Source of the DNA: Halalkalibacter hemicellulosilyticusJCM 9152
GTDB taxonomy: Bacteria > Bacillota > Bacilli > Bacillales > Bacillaceae_D
Reading direction: 5' to 3'
Assembly (NCBI RefSeq): GCF_000513115.1
Contig: NZ_BAUU01000020.1
Coordinates: forward strand, 33,607-97,606
DNA: 64,000 bases
Shown: positions 47,556 to 57,454 of the stretch, one piece after another
Numbering within the stretch: position 1 is the stretch's first letter
Layout: every line of letters begins with the position of its first letter
Made by a program: the position numbers and the translations under genes
Notes under the pieces: model-generated
Seen by the model: only the letters and a program-made list of their open reading frames with translations
The model's database searches: none
What the model was told of the DNA's origin: nothing

Positions 47556-50192
47556 ATGTCAAATAGATTATTAGATGTGTTGAGAGGAGAAGAAGAAAAT
47601 TATATTCTCCCTTTCTTCTGGCAACATGGGGAAGAAGAAGAGGTTCTTCGAGAAGAAATGGCGCGTATACATGAATCGAAAATAAGAGCAGTTTGTGTTG
47701 AAGCACGTCCTCATCCAGATTTCCTTGGACCAAAATGGTGGAGAGATATGGATATAATTATGGAGGAAGCAAGAAAACGTGATATGCGTGTATGGATTTT
47801 AGATGATGATCATTTCCCAACGGGTCATGCAGCGGGTAAGTTGAAGGGTGCTCCAAAAGAACTCCGACGACTTTTTTTATCCACTAATTACATTGATGCA
47901 TTAGGACCAAGACTACACTCCTCTTTTATAGTTGAGCCATCTCCTTATATACCAGGGTATTTCGAAACTGGTGGAGGAAAGATTATTGCTGTTATTGCAA
48001 TTAAGCGTGATGAAGTAACAGGAGAATTAACGAACATTTCAAAGGATTTAACTTCAAAGGTGGAGAATGGAAAATTATATTGGGATGTTCCAAAAGGTTA
48101 TTGGCGAATTTTTACGATCATTGAAAATGAAAGAGGAGGGGATTTAAAGAAGAATGATTATTTAAATCCTCTTGTTAGAAAATCAGTGAAAGTTCTCCTT
48201 GATACAGTCCATGAAGCATTCTATGATCGTTATCGTAATGATTTTGGTAAAACAATTGCAGGCTTTTTTTCTGATGAACCAGGTTTTTATAACGAAGATA
48301 GTAAGAGTATGGATACAAAGCTAGGTAAGTCAGATGTTTCACTACCGTGGAGTAATGAAATGTATCAATTAATGGAAGAAGAGTATGGATCTAATTATAA
48401 GTTGTTTTTACCTCTTCTTTGGCATGATGGAACAGAAATGACCCACCGAATTCGTTATTGTTATATGAACCTTGTATCAAAGCTATATGCTGAAAATTTC
48501 ACACAGCAGGTGGGAGATTGGTGTCGAGAGCATGGGGTCGAGTACATTGGTCATATTTTAGAAGATAACAATGTCCATGCACGTCTTGGTTGTGGAGCAG
48601 GTCATTTCTTCCGAGCATTAGGTGGACAAGATATGTCAGGACTTGATGTGGTACTTTGGCAGCTAAATCCAGGGTTTGATGACATTCCTTCTAAAGCGTT
48701 CCATGGAGAGGCAGATAATGAATTTTACCATTATGGAATAGCTAAAATGGCGTCGTCTCTTGCCCATTTGGATCCAAAAAAGCAAAGACGTACAATGGCT
48801 GAAATATTTGGAGCGTATGGATGGGTAGAAGGTTTGAAGCTCATGAAATGGATGACTGATCACATGCTTGTTCGTGGCGTCAACTATTTTGTTCCACACG
48901 CTTTTTCACCTAAAGAATATCCAGATCATGATTGCCCCCCTCATATGTATGCTAGAGGAAAAAATCCGCAGTTTCGCTATTATCGATATTTAAATGAGTA
49001 CACGAACCGTGTGAGTCACTTACTGTCTAGTGGTAGACATGTTGCCTCGGCGGCGGTACTGTATCATGGAGAAGCAGAATGGTCTGGGGAGTGTATGTTC
49101 TTCCAAAAACCAGTGAAGGAATTAATGAGGAATCAGATCGACTGCGATATTCTTCCTTGTGATGCAATCATAGCAGGTGTTGAAGTTGAAAACACCAAAC
49201 TTATATCTCATGATGAGACATTTGATTGCTTAATCATTCCGTATAGTGAAGCGCTACCTATGGATGCCTTAAAAAGCTTTGTGGATCTTGCAAAACAAGA
49301 TTTACCGATTTACTTTATCGATGGTCTTCCAAAACGTTCGAGCGAGGGCGAGCGAATTGATGATATTGTTATGTTTTTAGACGATAGAGAAAATGTTAAA
49401 GTTATTGGACTCGATGTTCTTGCTCAAACAATGAAAGCAGCTGGTTACTATGACATAAGAGTAAGTGGTGAGGCCCCTCATTTGCGTTGCTATCATTCGA
49501 AGCAAAAAGAAGTAGACGTGTATATGTTTTTTAATGAACATCCCATTGAAAGTATTGATACAGAAGTAGAGTTACCAGTTCATGGAACTATTTTATTCTA
49601 TGATGCCTATGAGAATATTGTGTGGGATGCACAACAAATAGAGAAGGAATCCATTTCATTAGTATCTCTAAAGTTAGTACCATTTGAAACAATCTTTATA
49701 GTGGTGGATAACAGTTCAGAGTTACAAGAGTTAGAGTTGAGCTCTACTGTGAAACAATTACAAACGTCGTTAACGATAGAAGGGTCTTGGTCGCTTTCAA
49801 CAGCAACTTCGATGCAATACCCTACTTTTACAACTAGGGGTGAGTTAAAGTCTTTACTAGATTTAAGTCGTGTGGAAGGGTTACAATCGTTCTCTGGAAC
49901 AATGCGTTATAAAAAAGAAATTAATTGGGTACATGAAGATGCACGTATTTGGATAGATCTAGGAGATGTTTTTGAAATAGCGGAAGTCTTTGTTAATGGG
50001 GAATCTGTAGGTGTACGTCTTCAAGCTCCATACCAATTTGAAATGAGCAATTATCTCAGAGAAGGTATCAATACTATCCAGGTAGAAGTGACAAACACTC
50101 TAGTGAAAGAAAACAATGATATGCTTTCTCGTATTGGTCATCATGAGCCAAGCGGATTAATTGGACCAGTTCGTATATTGAAGGAAAAATAA
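47556..50192 (+). CDS. GH106-like glycosidase, possible alpha-L-rhamnosidase
   Basis: 878 residues. The N-terminal region begins with a barrel-type segment (PFFWQHGEEEEVL, VRVWILDDDHFPTGHAAG). The middle resembles large bacterial alpha-L-rhamnosidase-like hydrolases of the GH106 type, and the last about 120 residues form a galactose-binding/GH2-like jelly roll (FVNGESVGVRLQAPYQFEM). No signal peptide, so it acts in the cytoplasm. Rhamnose is a common partner of glucose and apiose in flavonoid glycosides and pectin, which fits the island, but no rhamnose catabolic genes are in the window. Family assignment is moderate. Confidence 0.65.
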   Translation: MSNRLLDVLRGEEENYILPFFWQHGEEEEVLREEMARIHESKIRAVCVEARPHPDFLGPKWWRDMDIIMEEARKRDMRVWILDDDHFPTGHAAGKLKGAPKELRRLFLSTNYIDALGPRLHSSFIVEPSPYIPGYFETGGGKIIAVIAIKRDEVTGELTNISKDLTSKVENGKLYWDVPKGYWRIFTIIENERGGDLKKNDYLNPLVRKSVKVLLDTVHEAFYDRYRNDFGKTIAGFFSDEPGFYNEDSKSMDTKLGKSDVSLPWSNEMYQLMEEEYGSNYKLFLPLLWHDGTEMTHRIRYCYMNLVSKLYAENFTQQVGDWCREHGVEYIGHILEDNNVHARLGCGAGHFFRALGGQDMSGLDVVLWQLNPGFDDIPSKAFHGEADNEFYHYGIAKMASSLAHLDPKKQRRTMAEIFGAYGWVEGLKLMKWMTDHMLVRGVNYFVPHAFSPKEYPDHDCPPHMYARGKNPQFRYYRYLNEYTNRVSHLLSSGRHVASAAVLYHGEAEWSGECMFFQKPVKELMRNQIDCDILPCDAIIAGVEVENTKLISHDETFDCLIIPYSEALPMDALKSFVDLAKQDLPIYFIDGLPKRSSEGERIDDIVMFLDDRENVKVIGLDVLAQTMKAAGYYDIRVSGEAPHLRCYHSKQKEVDVYMFFNEHPIESIDTEVELPVHGTILFYDAYENIVWDAQQIEKESISLVSLKLVPFETIFIVVDNSSELQELELSSTVKQLQTSLTIEGSWSLSTATSMQYPTFTTRGELKSLLDLSRVEGLQSFSGTMRYKKEINWVHEDARIWIDLGDVFEIAEVFVNGESVGVRLQAPYQFEMSNYLREGINTIQVEVTNTLVKENNDMLSRIGHHEPSGLIGPVRILKEK

Positions 50193-50201
50193 TAAAGTAG
50201 A

Positions 50202-50239
50202 TAAAACAGGGATTACATTTGTAATTCTTGTTTTATTTT
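50202..50239 (+). terminator. Terminator after the GH106-like gene
   Basis: AAAACAGGGATTAC pairs with GTAATTCTTGTTTT, followed by ATTTTG. It separates this operon from the GH2 gene. Confidence 0.75.
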
Positions 50240-50298
50240 GCTTTTAAAGAGTTATTTATTTCTCTGTTAAAAAGGAGTCGTATTATTATAAGAAAAAT

Positions 50299-50340
50299 AC
50301 TTAAATACCATAACGGTAAATATTAAGGTGGTATCATCTT
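50299..50340 (+). promoter_or_regulatory. Shared activator-type motif and -10 upstream of GH2
   Basis: ACTTAAATACCATAACGGT at 50299-50317. From the end of CATAAC there are 17 bases to TATCAT (50332-50337). Identical to the copy at 45246 over ACTTAAATACCATAA. Confidence 0.6.
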
Positions 50341-50343
50341 TGG

Positions 50344-50357
50344 TGTAAGCGCTTTGA
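50344..50357 (+). promoter_or_regulatory. cre site just downstream of the GH2 promoter
   Basis: TGTAAGCGCTTTGA matches the CcpA operator consensus at all but one position. Its place at or just after the inferred transcription start fits repression. Confidence 0.7.
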
Positions 50358-50405
50358 ATATTGTTGGGGATTTTTAGTTGTAATAAAAACAATAGGAGGT
50401 TAAAA

Positions 50406-52736
50406 ATGAGAAAACTGATAAATATAAATGAATCCTGGCAGTTTTCTAAGGAAGAAATGGCCGAAGGGAAGGACATTTCTTATCACGATCAAGACTGGGT
50501 TACATTGTCTTTGCCACACACGTGGAATGCGATTGATGGAGCAAATGGTAATGATTTCTATAGAGGGGCATGTTGGTATCGAAAAGTGCTTTCATTACCT
50601 ATTGAAGAACAAAATAACCGTATTTATATTGAATTTCAAGGAGCGAATAGTGTTACAGACGTATATTTGAATGGTCAACATCTCGGTCAACATCGTGGCG
50701 GTTATTCTACATTTCGATTTGATTTAACAGAGCATTTTGCTTTTGGTAAAGCAAATGTATTAGCTGTTAAAGTAGATAATTCACACTTTGATAATGTGTA
50801 TCCATTAAGAGCTGATTTTACCTTCTTTGGAGGAATTTATCGAGATGTCAATTTACTTGTTGTGAATCCCATTCATGTAGATCTGTTAGATTATGGTTCG
50901 CAAGGTGTGTATATAGTACAAGAAAAAGTAAATAAGGAGCAAGCTGATTTACATTTACATGTACGAATTACTAATGAATTACAAGTAGAAAGTAAAGTTA
51001 GGTTATGTGTAGATCTATTTGATCAAAATGGCGACCATGTTTGCTATCGTGCAGCGGATGTAAAGGTTGATAGTAGAGAAATGAAACGAGTAGATGTAGG
51101 CCTGACGATTTATAATCCGAAGTTATGGAATGGACTGAAAGGAGCACACATGTATGAAGCGCGTGTGTCTTTACAGCAATACAACGATACATTAGACGAG
51201 GTCATTGTACCATTTGGTGTTCGTTATTTTAAAGTAGACCCAAATGAAGGACTATTCTTAAACGGAAAAAAAATTCGATTAAATGGTGTTGCTCGTCATC
51301 AAGATCGTAAAGATATGGGTTGGGCCATCACTCATAAAGAACATGATGAAGATATGGAATTGATAAAGGAAGTAGGTGCAACATCTATTCGTTTAGCTCA
51401 TTATCAACATGATCAATATTTCTATGATTTGTGCGATCGTGAAGGTATGGTTGTATGGGCAGAAATACCATTTATTACTGAGATGTCGGAAACAGATTTA
51501 ACAGGAGAAAACGCTATATCACAACTGGTGGAATTAATTCGTCAGAACTTCAATCACCCTTCAATCTTGTTTTGGGGTCTGCAAAATGAAATTCAAATCG
51601 GCAGCAAACATGAACATGAGGTTCGGAAAGTAGTCTGTGAATTAAATGAAGTAGCGAAGAGGGAAGATCCAACGCGTCTAACGACAATGGCTAATGTCTT
51701 TATGGTCGATGAAAAAGACGAATATAACTACATGACAGATATTATAGGTTATAACAAGTATTATGGTTGGTACAATGGAAAGGCTGAGGATTTTGTACCT
51801 TGGTTGGATAACTTTCATGAAACGAATCCTCATACAAGTCTTTGCGTTTCTGAATATGGTGCTGAAGGCATAATTGAATATCATAATGAAGATCCAAAGG
51901 TTAAAGATTATACAGAAGAATATCATGCACTCTATCATGAAAAAGTCTGGAGGATCTTTGAAGAGAGACCTTACTTATGGGCGACATATGTATGGAATAT
52001 GTTTGATTTTGGTGCGAATATTCGAGATGAAGGTGGAGTAAAGGGGAGAAATAATAAGGGGCTTGTTACGTATGATCGAAAAGTGAAAAAGGATGCCTTC
52101 TATATGTATAAAGCTCATTGGACTGATGAACCCTCTGTATACATTGCAGGAAAACGTTATATTGAACGAATTAATGACGAAATAGATATTAAAATATACA
52201 CGAACTGTGAGCAAGTCACTTTGTACGTGAATAATCAAAAAGTTGAAACTGTAGTAGGTGATAAGAAAATTGTTGTATTTCAAGATATAAAATTGGAGGA
52301 AGGAACTAATCATATCATGGTTAAGGCAGTTTCTGAAGGTGAAATTGTTGGAGATCAAGCATGGTTTGAAAAAGTGTTAGAGCCAAATCAAAGCTATACA
52401 GCTCCAGTCGATGATACAAATGAACAGGTTGCTAATTGGTTCGACATACCGGAATATGATGACGATGAATTAATTGAAGAAATTGAGATACCAGAAGGGG
52501 TTTATTCCACAGGAGATACTTTACAAGAGCTGATGGAAAATGAAGAAACAAAGGCAATTGTTATTAAGATATTGGGAGATATTACGAAAGTTCCAATGTA
52601 CGGTATGATGAAAGGATTTAAAGTAGATATACTTGCATCAATGGCAGCTGAAAATGAAGAGCAAGATAGTCAATCATTATTTAGTGAACAGAGATTAAAG
52701 CGATTAAATCGGGACTTAATTAACATTGAAAAGTAA
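50406..52736 (+). CDS. GH2 beta-galactosidase-like glycosidase
   Basis: 776 residues: N-terminal sugar-binding jelly roll (HTWNAIDG at 38-45, WYRK), immunoglobulin-like domain, then TIM barrel with acid/base Glu395 in WGLQNE and nucleophile Glu482 in VSEYG. The C-terminal 80 residues form an acidic, helical extension (from about 690) not needed for GH2 catalysis. The start is ATG after AGGAGGT; an upstream in-frame TTG is rejected. No signal peptide. Beta-galactosidase, beta-glucuronidase and arabinosidase activities all occur in this family. A cre site and shared activator motif lie upstream. Confidence 0.85.
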   Translation: MRKLININESWQFSKEEMAEGKDISYHDQDWVTLSLPHTWNAIDGANGNDFYRGACWYRKVLSLPIEEQNNRIYIEFQGANSVTDVYLNGQHLGQHRGGYSTFRFDLTEHFAFGKANVLAVKVDNSHFDNVYPLRADFTFFGGIYRDVNLLVVNPIHVDLLDYGSQGVYIVQEKVNKEQADLHLHVRITNELQVESKVRLCVDLFDQNGDHVCYRAADVKVDSREMKRVDVGLTIYNPKLWNGLKGAHMYEARVSLQQYNDTLDEVIVPFGVRYFKVDPNEGLFLNGKKIRLNGVARHQDRKDMGWAITHKEHDEDMELIKEVGATSIRLAHYQHDQYFYDLCDREGMVVWAEIPFITEMSETDLTGENAISQLVELIRQNFNHPSILFWGLQNEIQIGSKHEHEVRKVVCELNEVAKREDPTRLTTMANVFMVDEKDEYNYMTDIIGYNKYYGWYNGKAEDFVPWLDNFHETNPHTSLCVSEYGAEGIIEYHNEDPKVKDYTEEYHALYHEKVWRIFEERPYLWATYVWNMFDFGANIRDEGGVKGRNNKGLVTYDRKVKKDAFYMYKAHWTDEPSVYIAGKRYIERINDEIDIKIYTNCEQVTLYVNNQKVETVVGDKKIVVFQDIKLEEGTNHIMVKAVSEGEIVGDQAWFEKVLEPNQSYTAPVDDTNEQVANWFDIPEYDDDELIEEIEIPEGVYSTGDTLQELMENEETKAIVIKILGDITKVPMYGMMKGFKVDILASMAAENEEQDSQSLFSEQRLKRLNRDLINIEK

Positions 52737-52779
52737 CTTAGCTTTGTAAAATGTTTGGCAACCCTAGCATTAAGATAAG

Positions 52780-52810
52780 GATTTCTTCTGTCACTGTGAT
52801 AGAAGAAATC
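52780..52810 (+). terminator. Hairpin after the GH2 gene
   Basis: GATTTCTTCT pairs perfectly with AGAAGAAATC across 11 bases. The T-tail is poor, so termination may be weak. Confidence 0.5.
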
Positions 52811-52909
52811 ACTTTACTAATAGTGTATTCATTCATATAAATATCTCATGTTAAAGATAACTATTTGCAACATTTCAGTAGATGAAAAAATAATCATTCT
52901 CGTCAATGT

Positions 52910-52923
52910 TGTAAGCGTTTTCT
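52910..52923 (+). promoter_or_regulatory. cre site upstream of GPH transporter 2
   Basis: TGTAAGCGTTTTCT differs from the CcpA operator consensus only at the last base. Lies 54 bp upstream of the start codon. Confidence 0.75.
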
Positions 52924-52976
52924 TTTTTGTGCCATTATTCGACAGGTATTAAAAAATAAATCGAGAGGTGATAGGA

Positions 52977-54476
52977 ATGGATAAGAAGGGAGCAAGAAGG
53001 CTAGCAAAAGAGAGCAGGGCATTAGAATTAGCTGAAAGGGAAAAGAATTTTAACAGAGCTAAATTATGGCAATTGATTTTTTTTCCGGCAGGTGGTTTTT
53101 CGCAAGGTGTGTTTATGGGGTTGATGATGCTTGTTTCCTACTATGCAGCTGGTATTGTTGGGCTAGGTACAGTAGTGGCTTCATTCGTTATAACAGGGAC
53201 GCGGGTATTTGATAGTATTACAGATCCATTAGTTGGTTTGGTTCTGGATAAGACAAAAGGAAAGTATGGTAAAGTTAGGCCGTTTTTACTAGCTGGATTT
53301 GTACTTATGTCTATTTCAACGTTACTAATGTTTTTTACAGCTCATCTTGCTCCTGAAGGGATAAAGCTTGTTTACTTTATTGTTTTGTATTTAATCTATA
53401 TTGTTGGCTATACATGCACAGGAGTTGCCAATCTTTCAGGGCAAGCAGTTCTTACAAATGATCCTCAACAGCGTCCGATTTTAGGTGGCTTTCAAACGAC
53501 TTACACAACTGTTTATTTTGCTTTCTTTGGAATGTACCTCTCGCTGTATTTAGTACCCAAACACCAAGGCTTTAATAATGTTTCTTTGTTCCATGAATTT
53601 GTTATTACAACAGTATTACTTGCAGGTATACTTGTTATTCTTGGTATTATTGCTGTTTGGTCGAAGGACCGAGCAGAGAATTTTGGTACTGGTGAAGTGA
53701 ATCGAACGAAGTTTAAGGATATGTGGAAGATTTTGAAAGGGAATCGTCCGTTACAATTATTTGTTTTAGCAGCAGCATCAGATAAACTTGCTTTGCAAAC
53801 GCAATCTAATCAGATTATTCCCGTATTGCTATATGGGATTATTATTGGTAATTATGCGATGCATGGTCAAATGGCAATGCCTAGTCTAGTAATCAATTTG
53901 ATTATGATATTTTTTGGTATTAGATATGCAATGAAGTTTGGTACAAGAAAAGGATATATATCTGCAGTGTGGGGATGTATTATTACGTATTCGTTATTAT
54001 TTTTCCTACTATGGTTAGGGGATCCATCACAGATCGGTTTTGATAATTTAGGGTTTATGACCATTGCTTTTGTTATCTTAATATTAGCAGGGCCAGCCTT
54101 TATATTACTTTCTTCTGGATTAACATTCCCAATGATCCCAGATATTGTAGATTATGAAACAAATAGAACAGGGCGTTTTGTGCCAGGAGTGATATCGGCA
54201 ACCTATACATTTATTGATAAGTTGGTTTCCTCATTGTCACAAACAATTGTTGGTTTAGTTTTAGCTGCTATTGGGTTCAGGGTAGCATTCCCTGATGTGG
54301 ATACACCTTATTCAGACAGTCTATTTTGGGCGGCGATGTTCTTAAATATTGGGATTGTAATTATTGGTTGGGTTATTTCATTACTTGTCATGAAGTTCTA
54401 TCCATTAACGAAAGACAAGATGGTAGAAATTCAAGCAGAATTAACAAAAAAACGTGAGGATAATAAAGTAAGTTAA
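52977..54476 (+). CDS. GPH-family sugar:cation symporter 2
   Basis: 499-residue paralogue of the carrier at 41954, with the same loop motif (DPLVGLVLDKTKGKYGKVRP) and charged N-terminal tail. About 12 helices. The ATG at 52977 follows AGAGGTGA by six bases; a GTG three codons upstream is in that site and rejected. Two similar carriers suggest different glycosides or different conditions; both have cre sites. Confidence 0.87.
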   Translation: MDKKGARRLAKESRALELAEREKNFNRAKLWQLIFFPAGGFSQGVFMGLMMLVSYYAAGIVGLGTVVASFVITGTRVFDSITDPLVGLVLDKTKGKYGKVRPFLLAGFVLMSISTLLMFFTAHLAPEGIKLVYFIVLYLIYIVGYTCTGVANLSGQAVLTNDPQQRPILGGFQTTYTTVYFAFFGMYLSLYLVPKHQGFNNVSLFHEFVITTVLLAGILVILGIIAVWSKDRAENFGTGEVNRTKFKDMWKILKGNRPLQLFVLAAASDKLALQTQSNQIIPVLLYGIIIGNYAMHGQMAMPSLVINLIMIFFGIRYAMKFGTRKGYISAVWGCIITYSLLFFLLWLGDPSQIGFDNLGFMTIAFVILILAGPAFILLSSGLTFPMIPDIVDYETNRTGRFVPGVISATYTFIDKLVSSLSQTIVGLVLAAIGFRVAFPDVDTPYSDSLFWAAMFLNIGIVIIGWVISLLVMKFYPLTKDKMVEIQAELTKKREDNKVS

Positions 54477-54492
54477 TGATGATTTCGGTGGA

Positions 54493-54530
54493 AATGGCTT
54501 ACTACTTTTCTATGAGTAGGCCATTATTAT
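54493..54530 (+). terminator. Terminator after GPH transporter 2
   Basis: AATGGCTTACT pairs with AGTAGGCCATT, followed by ATTATTTTG. Confidence 0.65.
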
Positions 54531-54541
54531 TTTGAAGGCGT

Positions 54542-56257
54542 ATGGAAATAACGATTTATAAACCATTAAGGGAGTTACTAAGGGAAATGAATATAACGGG
54601 AAAGTTGTTTATAGGATTTATTTCTATACTTATCTCATTATCCATCGTTACAGGCGTAACATTTTCAGCTTTTTCATATTTTAATCAATTTATAGCGACT
54701 AACGATGATACAATCGAAAAAGTAGAGCTGCTAAACAGCATGGAAAAAGAGATGTATAGAGGATATTTGAGATTTACACATTATTTAAATGATCGTGCAA
54801 TCGGATCGATAGAATATACAGAAAATCAAAATGATTTATTTTTTGATCACACAGAAGCATTGTTATCTATTGATGGTAATAGTAAGGGGATAGAAAAATT
54901 AATTGGGTTAACCGAACGATTGCAAAACCAAGTTCAAGAAATCATAAATAGTAAAGAATTAGAAGGTATGGATTCCTATACTACTTTGTTGAATCAAAAT
55001 GAGATTGTATTGAGTCAAATCTCGGAAGTGTATGATGAAGTACGTATGAATTATCAAAATGAAATAAAAGATGCAAACGGTGCATTATTATACATGAGTC
55101 AATTCAGTAATAAAGCTATCTTAACCATCAGTATAGTAGCTATTATTTTAGGTTTAACAATAGCAATTTATCTTAGCAGAATGATTTCTAGGCCGTTAAA
55201 GATCATGGCAACTTTCTCTAATCAAATTAGTCAAGGAAACCTGTCAGTAGATAAAGTAAAAGTGAAAAGTCAAGACGAAGTAGGACAATTAGCTCATGCT
55301 TTTAATAAAATGGTAGAAAATACTAGGAATTTAATCACTAATGTTCGAAGTAATTCTGAACAAGTCGCTGCTTCTTCAGAAGAATTAATGGTAAGTTCAA
55401 CTGAAACTAGTACATCTGCTAATCAAATAGTAAATGCAATTCAAGAAGTTGCTAGTGGTTCAGAAAATCAGGTGAAAGCAATTGAAGAAAGCACAGATGC
55501 AATAAATGATTTAGAAAAAGGGGTAAAAAAAGTTACTAATACTATTTATTGTATAAAAGATTCTACTTCTCATACAACTAAGCAAGCGAATGATGGACAT
55601 CGATTATTATCTAAAGTTATTTTACAAATGGACTCAATTTATCACTCAGCTAATAATACGATCAAATTGGTCAATGTATTAGATGATAATTCAAAAAGAA
55701 TCAGTTATATTATGGATTCTATAGCTGATATTTCTGATAAAACAAGTCTATTAGCTTTAAATGCTACCATTGAGGCCTCTAGGGCTGGGGGGCACGGTAA
55801 GGGGTTTGCCGTTGTGGCAAATGAAATTAGGAAATTAGCAGAACAATCTAGAAGTTCTGCAAGTGATATTTCAAAATTAGTGACAAGTATTCAGAAAGAT
55901 ATCGCAATGGTAGTAGAGATAACTAATAATAGTTCAGAACAAGTTAAAGAAGGGTATCATTTAGTTGAGCATACAGAGAAAAGTTTTACAAATATTTTGA
56001 ATGCTATCACTCAAGTTGCGGAGGAAACGGAAGCTCTTTTTTCACTATCTGATACGATGTCTACAAATATGGAAGTTGTTAATTCATCAATGAAAGAGGT
56101 AGCGTCAATTTCCAATAAATCAATGACGAATACAGAAGAAATAGCAGCTTCATCTGAGGAACAATTAGCTATTACGAATGAAGTCGATTCTTTAGCGACA
56201 GATTTAGCAAGTATTGCTAATGAATTGAAAGAACAAATAAATCGGTTTAGAACTTAA
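54542..56257 (+). CDS. Methyl-accepting chemotaxis protein
   Basis: 571-residue chemoreceptor. Membrane helix at about 18-42, four-helix-bundle-type extracellular sensor (about 45-190), second membrane helix (about 193-213), HAMP domain, and the signalling domain with hairpin tip [20 protein letters not shown]. The tip is canonical, so it should couple to CheW/CheA. A second start at 54587 (MNITGKLF) is possible. Placed at the end of the sugar cargo, it may direct movement toward plant glycosides or their breakdown products; the ligand is unknown. Confidence 0.9.
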   Translation: MEITIYKPLRELLREMNITGKLFIGFISILISLSIVTGVTFSAFSYFNQFIATNDDTIEKVELLNSMEKEMYRGYLRFTHYLNDRAIGSIEYTENQNDLFFDHTEALLSIDGNSKGIEKLIGLTERLQNQVQEIINSKELEGMDSYTTLLNQNEIVLSQISEVYDEVRMNYQNEIKDANGALLYMSQFSNKAILTISIVAIILGLTIAIYLSRMISRPLKIMATFSNQISQGNLSVDKVKVKSQDEVGQLAHAFNKMVENTRNLITNVRSNSEQVAASSEELMVSSTETSTSANQIVNAIQEVASGSENQVKAIEESTDAINDLEKGVKKVTNTIYCIKDSTSHTTKQANDGHRLLSKVILQMDSIYHSANNTIKLVNVLDDNSKRISYIMDSIADISDKTSLLALNATIEASRAGGHGKGFAVVANEIRKLAEQSRSSASDISKLVTSIQKDIAMVVEITNNSSEQVKEGYHLVEHTEKSFTNILNAITQVAEETEALFSLSDTMSTNMEVVNSSMKEVASISNKSMTNTEEIAASSEEQLAITNEVDSLATDLASIANELKEQINRFRT

Positions 56258-56342
56258 AGTTTAAATGAACGTTTGTTAAGTGAATCTTCTCACTAGGTAT
56301 TAGATCAATGAGGAAGGCGCTGTCCGAAAAGTAACAGTCGGA

Positions 56343-56442
56343 ACGGGAATAGGCGATACCCTTGCTTTTTACAAAGAAATTAAGAATGCCAATGCCGTAC
56401 GGTCAATCATTATCGGTGCTTGCGGAGTATTTGCGGGAATTT
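56343..56442 (+). repeat. Degenerate coding fragment, copy B
   Basis: About 100 bp, roughly 80% identical to 37631-37738, sharing GCGATACCCTTG and TACAAAGAAATTAAGA and GCCGTACGGTCAATCATTAT. Disrupted frame. Source gene unknown. Confidence 0.6.
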
Positions 56443-57177
56443 GAATAGAGTGTTTTAAAGGCTCACAGAGAGTGAGTCTTTTTCTATACTTGATTTTCCA
56501 CTGATTCTAGAAGGCTTATTTCAATAAATTTGAGTTCAAGTGGGTCAAATATAGTATAGTAAAGTATGCTTATAATGAAAGAATAGTCGATATGAGGTTG
56601 TGAAAACGTACAATTCAACGCTTTCTGGGAAACGCTTGTGCTTCAAGAAATAGACGTCTGAACTCCTATTGCAGATAGAGGATCTTATCATTTAAAAGAT
56701 GTATCACAAACCGTACTGTAATGGATATGTATTAAAAAACCATTCTCTCGCGGACATACATTTAATAAAATGACTCACTTATTGATGAAATAGAAACCTT
56801 GATACACTAGGTTATATGCCTTTATGTAAGCCAATCCACTGATACTGACATGCTGGAAAAAAATCGTTCTCTCACGGACACGAATCTCACTCAAATCATC
56901 CATATCTCTAATAACGAAAATTATAAATGTCCTGAACCGACATTACTAATAATCGGTAGGGAATTATAGTATCTATGTGTTTCCGAATGGGGAAACGTTC
57001 GTTCATTTGAAAATGAATAATTTTACAGAATTAATTTGAAGGAGTGTCTACAAAGGTGATAAAAACAAATAAATGGTTACAACAATTCTTATAAAAAATT
57101 GAGCAGAAATCTGAACAACAAAAAAACAAAAAGGTTTCCTGTATGTAGCCTGCCAGCGTATTTACTTTGATTAGTTT

Positions 57178-57198
57178 TTGAATACCCCTTGAATACCC
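57178..57198 (+). promoter_or_regulatory. Paired integrase arm-type sites, right end
   Basis: TTGAATACCC at 57178-57187 and again at 57189-57198, same orientation and 11-bp period as the pair beside attL. About 100 bp inside the right attachment region. Confidence 0.7.
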
Positions 57199-57386
57199 TT
57201 TACGATAAATCGCTTAGAATCCCACGAAACACTAAAAGGGGAAAACGTTGATTTAAAGCGGGTTAAACAATTCCATATAATGGTAAATAAACCCACCTCT
57301 GAAAGAGCGTAAGAAATACGGTCTTAAAGCAACACGTCGTGCACCTCAGTTCTCAAAACGTTAATATCCTTGTTATATCAACGTTC

Positions 57387-57425
57387 AGCCCTCTTTGCTC
57401 TTATGGAGCAGGGAGGGTTTTTTCA
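57387..57425 (+). terminator. Copy of the rpsI terminator
   Basis: AGCCCTC with GAGGGTT and inner GCTC / GAGC, ending in a run of seven T. It lies in the right att region. Confidence 0.75.
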
Positions 57426-57454
57426 TGCCTCGATGTGGAATTGAATACCCCGAG

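Larger units (their letters stand above)
56258..57299. other. Decayed right end of the island
   Basis: About 1 kb without a supported gene. It contains copy B of the degenerate fragment (56343-56442), two related segments of about 25 bp (AACCATTCTCTCGCGGACA at 56739-56757 and ATCGTTCTCTCACGGACA at 56863-56880), and the right arm-type sites (57178-57198). Conjugation or excisionase genes are not visible. Confidence 0.6.

Noticed and set aside
56739..56880. Two short related segments (TTCTCTCGCGGACA / TTCTCTCACGGACA) as a CRISPR or IS end
   Set aside because: Only two imperfect copies in decayed sequence, no inverted partner.
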